NCBI RefSeq assembly: GCF_000237925.1
Contig: NC_031496.1
Span: 6,993,801-7,057,800 of the forward strand
From: Schistosoma mansoni
Taxonomy: Eukaryota; Platyhelminthes; Trematoda; Strigeidida; Schistosomatidae
DNA length: 64,000 bases
Reading direction: 5' to 3'
Part shown: piece by piece, positions 1 through 10,099 of the stretch
How positions within the stretch are numbered: the first letter of the stretch is position 1
Layout: every line of letters begins with the position of its first letter
Notes under the pieces: model-generated
The model's database searches: none
What the model was told of the DNA's origin: nothing
Seen by the model: only the letters and a program-made list of their open reading frames with translations
Position numbers and translations under genes: made by a program

Positions 1-368
1 TGGAATCAATCCATGAAGTTGTTGGCTGTTGGACTGAGCTATGTTATTAGGCGCAGACTACCTAGTTGGGGTTCACACTGTTGTCGTAACCAATGGTTAA
101 CGATGATGAGTATCATGGCTCGGAATCAGTCATAATGGCACAGACAAACTCCCCCTTTTTCTTCTTTTAGGTTTTAAGTTTTAAAATTATCATATGCTTC
201 TTTTTTATTCCGCAGAATCACATTTTTTTTCTGAATTATATGTTCAGTGCCTAATCTTTTCTTTTACGATTAATACTTCAACCATTTCTGCCACTTTAAC
301 ATCTCTCTGTACCGATGTGTGGCAACTTAAACCGTCTCACTTATGTTCCAGGTTCTATGTTAATCATG

Positions 369-935
369 ACTGACTGACTGTTGCTGCTACCTTGACGTGG
401 TGGTCGGGCTTGCCTATCGTGATGGACCAATCGAGCTATACTGACTGGAACAATCGTTCCTCAAGGTCCTACCATGCCAGACAGGTCGGTTGAAGAGCGG
501 TAAGACTAAAAGCAGCAAACCCAAGGTCCGAAGGCGAAGTCGTACTGCTGACTGTACAGAGGTGTGACAGCAGTAAGGTGTTTCCTTCAGATAACCAGCA
601 TAACAGCGATGCTGCCTTCCCACAAGGAGGGGTGGGATTAGAAAAGGTCGACCCTAAAAATGAACACCTCGCCTTATCCCACGGATATCCATCTCCAGCG
701 GTAACGTCCTTTGAAGAACGGAGCTAACACAGAAACTACCCACAAAAAGGTTGTGTGTGACCGACCTCAAGCAGTTGTCCTATGGGCACTGCGGTCACGC
801 TCTCAGGTCATTAAGACCACTTCTAACCCGATTTCCTTTTCAGGTACTTCTAGAAGAACCCTTCCACGTTGTGGGCAACCGGGAAGTGATAACTGCCCTC
901 ATACCTCTAACAGCACTCAAGACCACTGACTGACG
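369..935 (+). mobile_element. Interspersed repeat with (TGAC)n ends, probably a LINE-derived deletion element
   Basis: This is a GC-richer block flanked on both sides by short TGAC tandem repeats. An older, diverged copy with the same order of blocks lies at 4863-5420, so this is a dispersed repeat and not unique sequence. The short open frames inside it (69-72 codons, both strands) show no recognisable domain. The (TGAC)n 3' tail is the same as that of the CR1-like LINE fragments at 9530-10082 and 17899-18404. I infer that it may be a shortened, non-autonomous relative of that LINE; the sequence alone does not prove it. Confidence 0.55.
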
Positions 936-2010
936 TAAATAGTCTAATCCAAATTACTTTAATCTGCATTTTTAAATAATAGATAAGCAACTAGTATATA
1001 TGTAGTTGTGTACAACATGATGAACCAGCGAATTTATATGTATGAAAGCAATTGGGTGTTGAGAAAAAAATCGATTTCTACGTTTCTGTTAGGTGGTAGT
1101 GGGGAGATTGTTTAATTCATCTGCCAATCACTTTTATTGCTCATTATTTTTATTTTTGGTATTTTTACAAATTTGGATTCATTTTATTTTTGAACGCAAA
1201 GTGTCCTACATCTCTGCCATCATGAAAGATACTTTTCTCTTTCTAGTCAATTGCTATTTAAATTAGTCGTTTTTTTACTCTTCTCACAAAGATATTGTAA
1301 AGGTATCTGTCTATGAAAAATGATTGTTTGTTTTTTTCGTTCAATATTCTTAGGTGTCACAAAAAAATCGATTCAAGATTTAATTTTTTTTTGAACTAAC
1401 TAGAGCTAAGGACATTTATAGAAAGTAGTTCGTTTATTCATTCTTCTGATCAGTTCAAGTTATGAGTAATTCATCACTGTATTATGAAAACACCTTCGTT
1501 CGTCTTATCCATAGACTACATATTAATTAAGTGTTATTCAAGTTTGAACCTTCATACTATTGATTTAATTCGAATTCTTTCCATGACTAATTTCTCATTC
1601 TGTATAGTACTTCATTGATAAATTGATGAATTAACAGACAAAATGTATCTATCTGAAAAGAAAACATTAACTTGAATGTACTACTATAAGTTCTGACGCA
1701 TAATGTTTAGCTTCATGTCGGGTACGCTAACTTGTACTTGGTCGACAAGTTAAAGTAAATCCAGGTAAAAACAATGATAACTAGATGTTCAATACGAATG
1801 AAGAGCTACGAACAAATACATATGTGATGTATTCTATGTTATCACACTTGGATTCTCCTAATAGTTTTTTCCATGTTATAAATGTGTACACTAAGTAACT
1901 GAATTACAATAGTACCGTATTTCTTTAAAACGAAAAGGTTATATGTATGTATAGGCTGACTTCTGACTGACAGGGTTCTTCTCATAAACAACTTCAAAAA
2001 GAAATCCTTT
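936..2010. other. AT-rich intergenic DNA, nothing recognised
   Basis: No open frame, repeat match to the rest of the window, or RNA-like fold was seen in this stretch by eye. Confidence 0.4.
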
Positions 2011-2012
2011 CA

Positions 2013-2531
2013 ATAATTAACGTCCAGTGCTTCCAGGTTTTCCATGGTAGTCTAACTTCAGTCGACTCATGATCTCAACTACATAAAATTACGAAAATCT
2101 CCACAAAACCTCCTTTCTGACAATGATCATATGCTGACTAGTGACTTGCTCCATGAGGTAATTTTTGGAGTTCTAGTGAGAAGCAGTAACCAGCGGAGTT
2201 CAACCAGGTCTGTTTGGAGATATCAACTCATTGAAGCTATTGGTGAATGGTTGCTCAATTTCGTGGATCGGTTGAAGTTAGACATTAACACCGTTGGATG
2301 ACGGCTCAGTGGTCTATCGGTTAAGTTCTCCGGCGCGAGACTGGTAGGTCCTGGGTTCGAATCTCGCGAGGCGGGATCGTGGGTGCCCACTGCTGAGGAA
2401 TCTCATAATAGGACGAAACGGTCGTCCAGTGCTTCCAGGTTTTCCATGGTGGTCTAGCTTCAATTGACTCATGATCTCAACTATATAAAATTACTAAAAT
2501 CTCCACAAAACCCCCTTCTGATAATTAACGT
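2013..2531 (+). mobile_element. Family B hammerhead SINE, complete 1.2-mer copy with 11-bp target duplication
   Basis: The element proper is 2024-2520, bounded by perfect 11-bp repeats (ATAATTAACGT at 2013-2023 and 2521-2531). It begins at CCAGTGCTTCC, which is the sequence just after the hammerhead cleavage position, runs through the monomer junction (TTCTGACAATGATCATATG near 2116-2132), the tRNA-like head (A-box-like TGGTCTATCGGTTAAG and B box GGTTCGAATC near 2310-2365) and a second ribozyme (about 2387-2432), and ends at CCCCCTTCTG. The distance between the two equivalent CAGTGC sites (2025 and 2427) gives a 402-bp monomer. There is no poly(A) tail. Confidence 0.85.
2387..2432 (+). ncRNA. 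Hammerhead ribozyme motif (family B)
   Basis: The core CTGAGGA is followed by a helix II region, GAAAC, the helix III palindrome region and the cleavage triplet GTC before CAGTGC. Helix II is weakened in this copy (ATCT in place of GTCC), so self-cleavage activity is uncertain. Confidence 0.6.
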
Positions 2532-2739
2532 TAAACATAAAATAATGATTAGTCATATAGCATGTATAGGATGACCTTTATTCACTATGTTTTCTGCTGA
2601 TCATGATTTGTTTATGGCCTGTTATTTACTCACTCTTAAATTTCAGCATGAATAATAGTTACAACAATTTAAACCCATTGCTGTAACATGTGTTACTTTT
2701 TAATAATGAGTCATATGGATTGACTAATGTCCTTTATAC

Positions 2740-2978
2740 TAATCTTCATTGAAATCATGAACCAATCGACGTTAGACCATTATTAAAATTGTGGAAGCAT
2801 TGGGCAGCCGTCTCATCCTAGTATGGAACTTCGCATGCGGGATCATGGATGGACACTGCTAAGAAGTCCCATAATGGGATGAAACAGTAGTCCAAAACTT
2901 CCAGGTTTTCGGTGGTGGTCTAACATTGATTGGTTCATGATCTTAATGAAATTCAATAATCTCCACAGCCCCATAAGT
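2740..2978. mobile_element. Family B SINE, inverted composite, diverged
   Basis: A minus-strand piece of the family B 3' region (to about 2835) joins head-on to a plus-strand piece that carries the tRNA-head end, a diverged ribozyme (about 2860-2895) and the 3' region ending in CTCCACAGCCCC. It is older than the other composites, judged by many differences from them. Confidence 0.6.
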
Positions 2979-3162
2979 ATTGATAATTTATTGTTGTGCT
3001 TTCGGATACATAAATGAGTTGTTATCTTTAAATTGTGATCAAAATGCTTAGAATATTAAATTATAGCTGATTAAAAATCAATATCATTTTTTTCATTTGT
3101 ATTCTCTTCACTGGACCACTTAATTATGAGTCTTTTATTGTCTTTCTTAACAGTGTTACTAT

Positions 3163-3560
3163 CAAAGATGGATAGTGGCTATTCGGGACTCGTCAGGTGG
3201 ATGTACCTGCATCTCAGGGTCGATATTCACCCTGGGACTCGAACCCAGTACCACTAGCTTCAAACTCCATCGCATTATCCACTCAGCTACGGAGTCCTGA
3301 TAGCCACTTGCTTGTGCAATGGGGTGAAGTTTAAATTCAATTAGTATTGTTTGTTTGAATCTTCTCATTGATGTTTAGGACTGCAACTGATCACCCTCCA
3401 GCTGACGAGTCCCAAATAGGACGAAACACGCGTCCTGGATTCCACTGCTATCCACTATCTACCTTTGCTTACAATGCTTTTAAATTAAGGCTATATTGAG
3501 GCAATACGCACAGTATGCACATATGCCAATTAGAGACTGACCAGTTGCAGTCGTAAACAA
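3163..3560. mobile_element. Family A (Smalpha-like) SINE, inverted composite
   Basis: A minus-strand Smalpha-like copy (3163-3393) has its tRNA-like head (B box GGTTCGAGTCC, A box AGCTGAGTGGATAA, read on the minus strand) followed by its 5' region. It then switches abruptly to a plus-strand segment starting CCTCCAGCTGACGAG with an intact-looking hammerhead and the 3' region to about 3560. The same switch point occurs in the copy at 45826-46305. Confidence 0.75.
3397..3440 (+). ncRNA. Hammerhead ribozyme (Smalpha type)
   Basis: Core CTGACGA, helix II GTCC/GGAC closing a CAAATA loop, then GAAAC, a short palindromic helix III region (ACACGCGT), the GTC cleavage triplet and helix I TCCAG/CTGGA. 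This matches the Schistosoma Smalpha hammerhead known from the literature. The upstream half of the SINE is missing here, so the native 5' context is lost. Confidence 0.75.
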
Positions 3561-3884
3561 CCACAGCTAGACTCAACCAAACAATACTAATTGAAGTGTT
3601 GCTATCAGTATAAATTTCAGAGTGTATCATTTTGTGATATGATAACCATTCATCAATAATTATCATTTTTTAGTACTGTCAAGCTGTGGTCATAGAAATT
3701 AAGTAGTCCATTCTCAGTCTATCATAGGAGTGTTGAAAAACCAGTTGAAATCGGGGAGTTGTGGGCAACTATTTCTTCCCACTGTAAAAGGCTGTATATA
3801 ACAGTTCTAATCATTGATTACTTTAAAGGTTAAATAAATGCAGGATATTTTGGGTTAGATTGGAGTTGTCTTTCATCTTGAATT

Positions 3885-4060
3885 AACTCACTAACCAGGA
3901 AAACATTTAGCACTGAATAGTTGTTTCGTCCTGGTGTACAGCTCCTGAGCAGTCCATACCCATGACTCCATTAGAGGTCGAGTTTAGGAACTTAAAGGTT
4001 CCTTTGACTCATCAACAACTGTCTAATGTTCTCCAGTCTTCAACGAATCCTCAGGTTATA
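3885..4060 (-). mobile_element. Possible old family B-like SINE relic
   Basis: The string GTTTCGTCCTGGTGTACAG followed by CTCCTGAGCAGT resembles a decayed minus-strand ribozyme region of family B. The head region is not clearly recognisable. Confidence 0.3.
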
Positions 4061-4204
4061 TCAATTTAATAGCCAAATTTTATTTAATCTCTAATTGGGA
4101 GGAACAATACTATTTATTGAGACATTGGACTTAAGCTACAAGAATGACAGATTGGAAATCCGATTTATGTTGTTGTCATTAGAAAATTATTGCTTGGGAA
4201 ATGT

Positions 4205-4300
4205 TGGAGATGCACAGCTCAGGTGAATGCTTTTGATAGTGTTATGTTTTCTGAGCTAAATAGTTTAATGGTGGAGCTTCCATTCCCTCTAGATGCAAAA
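4205..4300 (+). repeat. Family F repeat fragment (diverged)
   Basis: The words CAGCTCAGGTGAATG and TTTTCTGAGCTAAATAGTTTAATGG recur, in better form, at 15184-15515, 29731-29815, 43558-43630 and 56731-56800. Function and class are unknown. Confidence 0.4.
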
Positions 4301-4862
4301 TGCTACTTCAAGACTAGTCTACTTTTGAACTAGTGATAAGGAGTGTAGTAGCTGAGTGTGTCGACCACTTCACTTAACTCGGGAGTCCCATCAGCTCTAT
4401 TGGGTTGGTGCCTGACGAAATCTCGGCATGATCCAGAAAGTTCGGTTGGCGTTTCATAGCTTGTGTCACTTGTAGTGTAGGTGAAGTGTCTGTCTGCTAG
4501 CCAAACGGAATATACACTGTGCAGCAATCCTCCCTGTTCTTACTTATGGCTTTAGAACATGATCTGTGGAAGTAGATACTGATAGGCTGAAGATTTCGGA
4601 TCATAGATGTTTTCGTAGTATTTCCTGCGTTTCATGAAATGCCTGTTAAATATTCTCTTAGAAATATTGAAAGATACAAATCCAGAAATACTTCTTTTCA
4701 ATTAATTCCTCATCATAGTTCTAAACACAGATATGATGTATGAAATTCGGTTAGCTGCCAAACTAGTTGAGCAGTGTAATAATTTTCAATCATTTAGAAA
4801 TATTTTTCTAAACTTAGCCTTATCTGTCAAAACCCTGATGACAATTAGTTAGTTACCAAAAC

Positions 4863-5420
4863 AGATATCCCGACCGCAGCTACTATCTTGATAAGTTAGT
4901 CGGACTCACATATTGTGATGACCTATTCAAGCCAGATTGACTAGAACACGTCTCTTTAAGACCATGGATACTAGACAGATAAGCTAGAGAGCAGTAGGAC
5001 CAGAAGCACCGAACTCATGACTCAAGGATGAAGTTTTATCTGCAACTGTTTAAGGGTGTAACAGCCAGTATTTATAGCGATACTAACTTTCCACAGAGAA
5101 AGCAAGTAATTGAAGAAAGTTAATGCTGAAATTATCACACCTCAACTTGTTCCATGGATTTCTGTTGCCAGTGGTAAGGGCTTAAAATTACCGAGCTTAT
5201 TTATCAAAAACTACTCTCACAAATCCTTTGTGTGTTACTTAGTTCAAGCTGTTTTCCATTGGGCAGTGTAGCAAGCTTCCAAGTCATCAAGACCATCAAT
5301 AACCCAGTTTTCTTTTCAGGTTCTTCAATATAAAGCAATCCTCAACGGTGTAGGCAACCAGGAAGTGACAGCCACCCTCACACCTCTAACAGCACTAGTG
5401 ACCAACTTGAAAAACTAATT
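4863..5420 (+). mobile_element. Old copy of the (TGAC)n-tailed repeat seen at 369-935
   Basis: Blocks match the copy at 369-935 in the same order, including the last about 120 bp (TCTTTTCAGGTTCTTC, then GGCAACCAGGAAGTGACAGC). Substitutions and gaps throughout make it clearly older. Confidence 0.55.
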
Positions 5421-5441
5421 ATTTAGATACCATTGTAGTAA

Positions 5442-5705
5442 ATGCGAACTCAGGAGTGGAAAACCAATCTATTGTTTAGTGCAAAATTACAGAGTTTTTT
5501 CGTAAGATGTGAAAACCATACATTAAATACTTCATTTGCAAATCCTCCATTAATTGTCTCAAACTTCATCGTCTTTCATAGCTATTACGATTACTCTCTG
5601 TTTACATTTTCGTTCTCTTCGATTCGACCTCAACCTTCTGCTGCCAGGCATTCCACTTCTAACTGATGTTACATTAGTTTTGTCGACATGAGCAGTATAT
5701 ACCAC
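5442..5705 (-). repeat. Family C repeat (about 250 bp, hairpin at one end)
   Basis: On the minus strand it begins with a hairpin-like TGCTCATGTCGAC region and continues through the GAGAACGAAAA and ATTTGCAAATGAAGTATTTA blocks to the end near TTTCCACTCC. It matches copies at 12010, 24748, 48765, 53897, 54165 and 58935. The 74-codon frame on the other strand is a by-product of the repeat. Confidence 0.6.
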
Positions 5706-5719
5706 ATTATAATAAAGAA

Positions 5720-7200
5720 TCTAAGCGTGATTTATCTGAGGTATCATTTTACTGACTAGCTAACAGTTCGGTCGAGATAGCCAGAATGAAGAAAAGCTCC
5801 ACTTTATTTTAAACGTACTCATATTTTAGCTATCATAAATAACACTAAATTTAGATGATATATTGTTAAATAATCTACATTTCGGTTGGTATTAATATTA
5901 TTTTTCACCTGTTAATCCTATACGATACTGTTGTGTAGAACTATGATCATGTGAAGTTAATTAGAATGAGGAAAAAAAATCAAGTCAGCTTCAGAATCGT
6001 TGAGAAAATCACTATGTAGTTGTTTCGTCATAGTCTGAGCGTTTGCACCACTCTTGAATTTGTGTATCGGATAAATATCCCACATTTCTTTGTCAAAAAA
6101 AGGTGAAACACCGAACTCATATCCTAAATTCATTTTATAAGTACTTGACAAAAGATGCGATCACTCTTATTTCCTCCCCTCCCCAAGCTTTTAGCTTCAC
6201 CATCATTTTAAACTTATATTTCTCGGATTTATCCTCTTTCCCAGCCATATTCAATACTTATTCTTTTTCACTATGGTTGATATCATGATTATTTCGGATT
6301 TTACCAATGACATAGAACCATGTCATTACATTTTAATTTCTGTAAAAACTATCTAACTGATTGTAAGTTAACTAACTTTAATTCATTGTTATATCGTAGA
6401 ATCTAATTCCATTGGTTACCTTCAACGTTTTCAATGTTGAATAGGTGTTTTTTACCCCTCACTTTCGGCCACTTTTCAATCCATTTGATGTATGGGTGCT
6501 AAATAATGAAGTGCGATGTTCATTAAAGACTTCCTTTCAAACTCCTGAAGTTAACCACAACTCTCTGCTATGAATGTGGGAGTATAGCTCAGGCCAATAA
6601 ACTAAATGAAAAGTACAAATACACATTAAAGCTAATGATTGGAATAATATCTCCGATGAAAACTATGTTCTAACATCTAGTAGTCAGTCACCTATTAAAT
6701 GAATAGGGAAATAGATGATCTATCGAACACTGATAAGGTTGTGAGCGATCTCAGCTATTCTCTAGTACATATTTACTACGTAATACATTAGCTACCAGAC
6801 AAACTACGGATAATAGTAAATTATTTTTTTCCAGTTGTATTAAATAATTCAATAAAATATTAACAAATGAAGGTAAATAATCATCGCTTTGTCAATAGTA
6901 GGTGGCTTCAATTCATAATTCCTTCTTTTCAACCTTATTGTATATAAAGATCAAGAAAATTTTCATATTATAACACATCAAATTTCATTGATCTTATTCA
7001 CCTCATGATCTCTCTCATTCGCTCTTAGTTTCGTTCTAATCTTACTATATGCGCATGCGTACACATGATTTTATGTATTGTTAAATAGTATACATATGTA
7101 GTAAACGTGACCTAATAATTGTAACTAGTTTTGTTGGTCGGTTAGATTGCAATTACTCACGTGTCTGAAAGCCGTAAAATCACTGGTCTGATATTGATCT
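5720..7200. other. AT-rich DNA, nothing recognised
   Basis: Short open frames (60-65 codons) in this stretch lack recognisable domains and splice context. I see no repeats shared with the rest of the window. Confidence 0.35.

Positions 7201-7203
<3 letters not shown>

Positions 7204-7242
<39 letters not shown>
7204..7242. repeat. (AT)n microsatellite
   Basis: An uninterrupted AT dinucleotide run of about 39 bp, likely variable in length. Confidence 0.95.
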
Positions 7243-7246
<4 letters not shown>

Positions 7247-7562
7247 TTTACGTTAATCTTTATTCGAAATTATACTAGTATTCCTTTGTGTCAACTAAAA
7301 CAATTGTGTTCAAATGACTTCTTTTATTTTTGATCATTGTTTTTTACTCCGATAGTTTTAATTAAAACGTTCAGTGTGGGACTTGTTCCATTCAGCTAAT
7401 TATAACTTCATTCCATTGTGTGGCTGTGTTTGGGAAAGAAATCTAAGCAAGTTCGAACCCCCAAGTATATCTCTTGAAATTAGACTATCTAGTTAGTCTT
7501 GTTAATCATCATGCAGTTAGCATATAGTATTCGGCATAGTGTAGGAACGTATACTTAATTGT

Positions 7563-8108
7563 TGTGTTGTGTTGAGCTCCCAAATGTCCTGGTACGGCCG
7601 AGAGTGGGGAGAGTCCGCTCTCCCTCTCCAAATGCTCTCACATGTCCACGCGTATATAGCCTATGCCAAGGAAGTCCTACTCACTGTCGTCTCGTGCCAC
7701 AGGTGTTGTTTACGAAATTGAGAGAACGAAAAGAGAATGTCCAGAGCTTTAACCGGGTTGGTGGACACAGAAAGTTCACCTAGGGGAGTTGGAAAACCCT
7801 GATTCCAAACCAATGGTGCACATGAGCTCCAGTATCCTGATGGAACAAATGGTGTATGAATCAATCGTTGGTCACCGGCTACCATGGGACTGTATCTCCT
7901 CACGATGCTCCACTGCCTTGTGGATCAGATCTTTAGGTCAAAGGCTCTGAGTGTGGCCCATTGAGGAAACCACCTGCTTCAGTTTGGGCACCTGGGCAGT
8001 ATCACAGCCCTCATACAAATCAAATAAGATTTGTGTGGCGCATATTTATCTGGTGTTTCCTTGTACCAATATTTATGTGTTTAAATAAATAATAAATGTG
8101 TTGTGTTG
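7563..8108 (+). mobile_element. R1 retroposon, full copy with 12-bp target duplication
   Basis: The element is 7575-8096 (522 bp), flanked by TGTGTTGTGTTG at 7563-7574 and 8097-8108. It starts GCTCCCAAATG and ends in an A-rich tail (TTTAAATAAATAATAAA). The target duplication and tail point to target-primed reverse transcription, hence a non-LTR, probably non-autonomous retroposon. A TATATAGCC string lies near 7655. A sense-strand ATG frame from about 7812 and an 80-codon antisense frame (7661-7903) are both kept in other copies, but neither encodes a domain I recognise. It is nearly identical to the inverted copy at 11066-11596. Confidence 0.8.
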
Positions 8109-8109
8109 G

Positions 8110-8880
8110 AATATGGGTTTGTTTTCACTAAAATTAACTCATGGGTGTTTTTTTCAGAACATTAAATTCTTTATCGATTAAACCATTATAAGAGCGATGA
8201 ATGGAATTCAAGTGGGCACTCCAGATTTATGAAAATAAAAATATCAGTATTGAGTTTGTTACTCAATGATGATACGAAATGAAAATCGTACTACATTATC
8301 GATCTATTAAGTTTAAAACTATGACCTACTGAATTCCGATTCATTAACTTGTGCAAGTGTCATGTTTGTCGTGAGAGATTTAAAGTCCATCGGTTGAATC
8401 ACGTGTTGACATTTCTGAAAATATTGATTTCAAGCTAGAAAGAAAAAGAATCGTTCATTGTTCCCTATGTTTCTAATGCTTTTTTTCAACCAACAATACC
8501 TCGTGATAAAAAAATACCTCCAATTTATATTGGTTGTTATGCTGTTTTTCTGTACTATCCAATGGGATATATATACTTTAAAAACTCATTTTGTCCAAAA
8601 ATCATAGGAATCACGCGCTACTTTTCTCTATCTGAATTTGCATGTATATGCTTTTCTCTCTACTTAGTTTCTTGATTTGTTTCACAGAATATATACGTAT
8701 ATATGTAGTATGTTTTTACGTGTCCATTTCTAATTGTTCACATTTAGATAATTTAATTAAAAAAAAGAAGATACTTATGGATGATATCACGTTTCATACT
8801 AACTCTACAATTTATAACTAACACAATTTAACTTAAACTAAGGGGAAAAATTAATTTTTAAGAAGTTAAATCTAAAAAGA
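8110..8880. other. AT-rich DNA, nothing recognised
   Basis: No gene or repeat was recognised here. Confidence 0.35.
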
Positions 8881-8884
8881 AGAA

Positions 8885-9215
8885 TGATAATTATATCGTC
8901 ATAGTTAAAATCATGAGTCAATTGAAGGTAGATCACCATGGAAAACCTGGAAGCACTGGACGGCCGTTTCGTCCTATTATGAAAATTGTGCTCAGTGGTT
9001 CTATCGGTTAAGTGCTCTGGCGCGCGACTGGTAGGTCCTGGGTTCGAATCTCGCGAGGATGGATCGTGGATGCGCACTGCTGAGGAGTTCCATAATGGGA
9101 CGAAACGGCCGTCCAGTGCTTCCAAGTTTTCCATGGTGGTCTAGCTTCAACTGACTCATGATTTCAATTATGAAAATACTGAAATCTCCACAAAACCCCT
9201 TCTGATAATTATATC
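8885..9215. mobile_element. Family B SINE, inverted composite flanked by 13-bp target duplication
   Basis: Perfect TGATAATTATATC repeats at 8885-8897 and 9203-9215 bound the unit 8898-9202. The left part (to about 8985) is a minus-strand copy of the 3' region including the GAAAC side of the ribozyme. The right part (from about 8990) is a plus-strand copy from the tRNA-like head through a good hammerhead to CCCCT. One target duplication around both arms shows that they arrived together. The 98-codon minus-strand frame here is a by-product of the repeat. Confidence 0.8.
9074..9119 (+). ncRNA. Hammerhead ribozyme, best-preserved family B copy
   Basis: Helix I GCACTG/CAGTGC is perfect. Core CTGAGGA (9080-9086), helix II GTTC/GGAC around a CATAATG loop, GAAA (9102-9105), palindromic helix III region ACGGCCGT, and cleavage triplet GTC immediately before CAGTGC. 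All invariant core bases are present. Helix III is too short to be stable alone, so activity might need dimer formation or loop contacts. Confidence 0.8.
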
Positions 9216-9529
9216 CTTAAAAATAAATTTAGATATAAAATAATGTGTGTTTCACATTCGTGAACCTATGAATTATAAGAAAAACTTGAAAATTCTACTA
9301 TATTTCAGGTATTTTAATGTTTACGAATAACTTAATCAAATGTTAACTAATGAATGACATAAGAAAGTTATGAAATGTCCAATTCAAGTTAGTTTTCATG
9401 TTGATTACCTTCATATAGTTTCATATTTAGTCGTTATAATTTTATCAACATAGTACATATGTAGTGCATGTACCAATTAAACAATGCTCTAATCAGATGA
9501 AGTACAGATAATTACTGTGAATAGGTTAA

Positions 9530-10082
9530 CCTTATCAGTCAGTCAGCTACAACGTAGGACCAGGCACATTTATGCATCGGTCCAAGTTGCCATACCTCGT
9601 TAGCACAACAAGATGAACACCGGATTCATAGAAGTAGTTAATTTAGTGGTGGTAATATATAAAAGAAAGATTGTATATAAGGATATAGTATAGGAAGGAA
9701 GATAGATATGGAGAAATTTTAATCTCTCAGTTAAAGGGAAGATCAAGAGTGTATACACCTACGCGATTGTGATCGATTCTGAGCCATGTCACCTAGAGTC
9801 TCCAACCATTGTTTACGATAGTCACGCGGACCCCAACCACGTAGTCTGCATCTACCAACATGGCTTAGATTAGAAGTTAATGACTTCAAGCACTGATGCC
9901 AGGTTTTGGTTTGGCCCCCTCTAACTCTCTTCCAACTATCCCCAATACTAGTCAGCATAGTGCGTCGTGGTAATCTGTGTTCAGGCATACGTAACACGTG
10001 GCTCAACCATCTCAGTCGATGAAGATTCATGACCTCATCAACTGATTTACCATCATTCCCTAATACCCTGTGTCTAACCTCA
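9530..10082 (-). mobile_element. CR1-like LINE 3' end
   Basis: The minus strand encodes 95 residues (9743-10030) with LRWLSHVLRMPEHRLPRRTM and GWGPRDYRKQWLETLGDM, typical of the C-terminal tail after reverse transcriptase in a schistosome non-LTR retrotransposon. This is followed by an untranslated region and a (CTGA)n tail at the left end. The element is heavily 5'-truncated. Its 3' part is nearly identical to the copy at 17899-18404. Flanks TAACCTTAT and TAACCTCAT may be a diverged target duplication. Confidence 0.75.
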
Positions 10083-10099
10083 TGATTAATAGCAAGTAT

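Noticed and set aside
2300-2370. tRNA gene-like sequences (A box TGGTCTATCGGTTAAG, B box GGTTCGAATC), here and in many other copies
   Set aside because: They are heads of SINEs, lack a complete cloverleaf acceptor stem, and continue into ribozyme sequence. No true tRNA gene was supported.
7204-7242. Possible origin or promoter in the AT run
   Set aside because: A plain dinucleotide microsatellite with no supporting motif.
7661-7903. 80-codon frame repeated exactly at 11268-11510, first taken as a conserved gene
   Set aside because: It is antisense within the R1 retroposon. Identity reflects recent duplication of the element.
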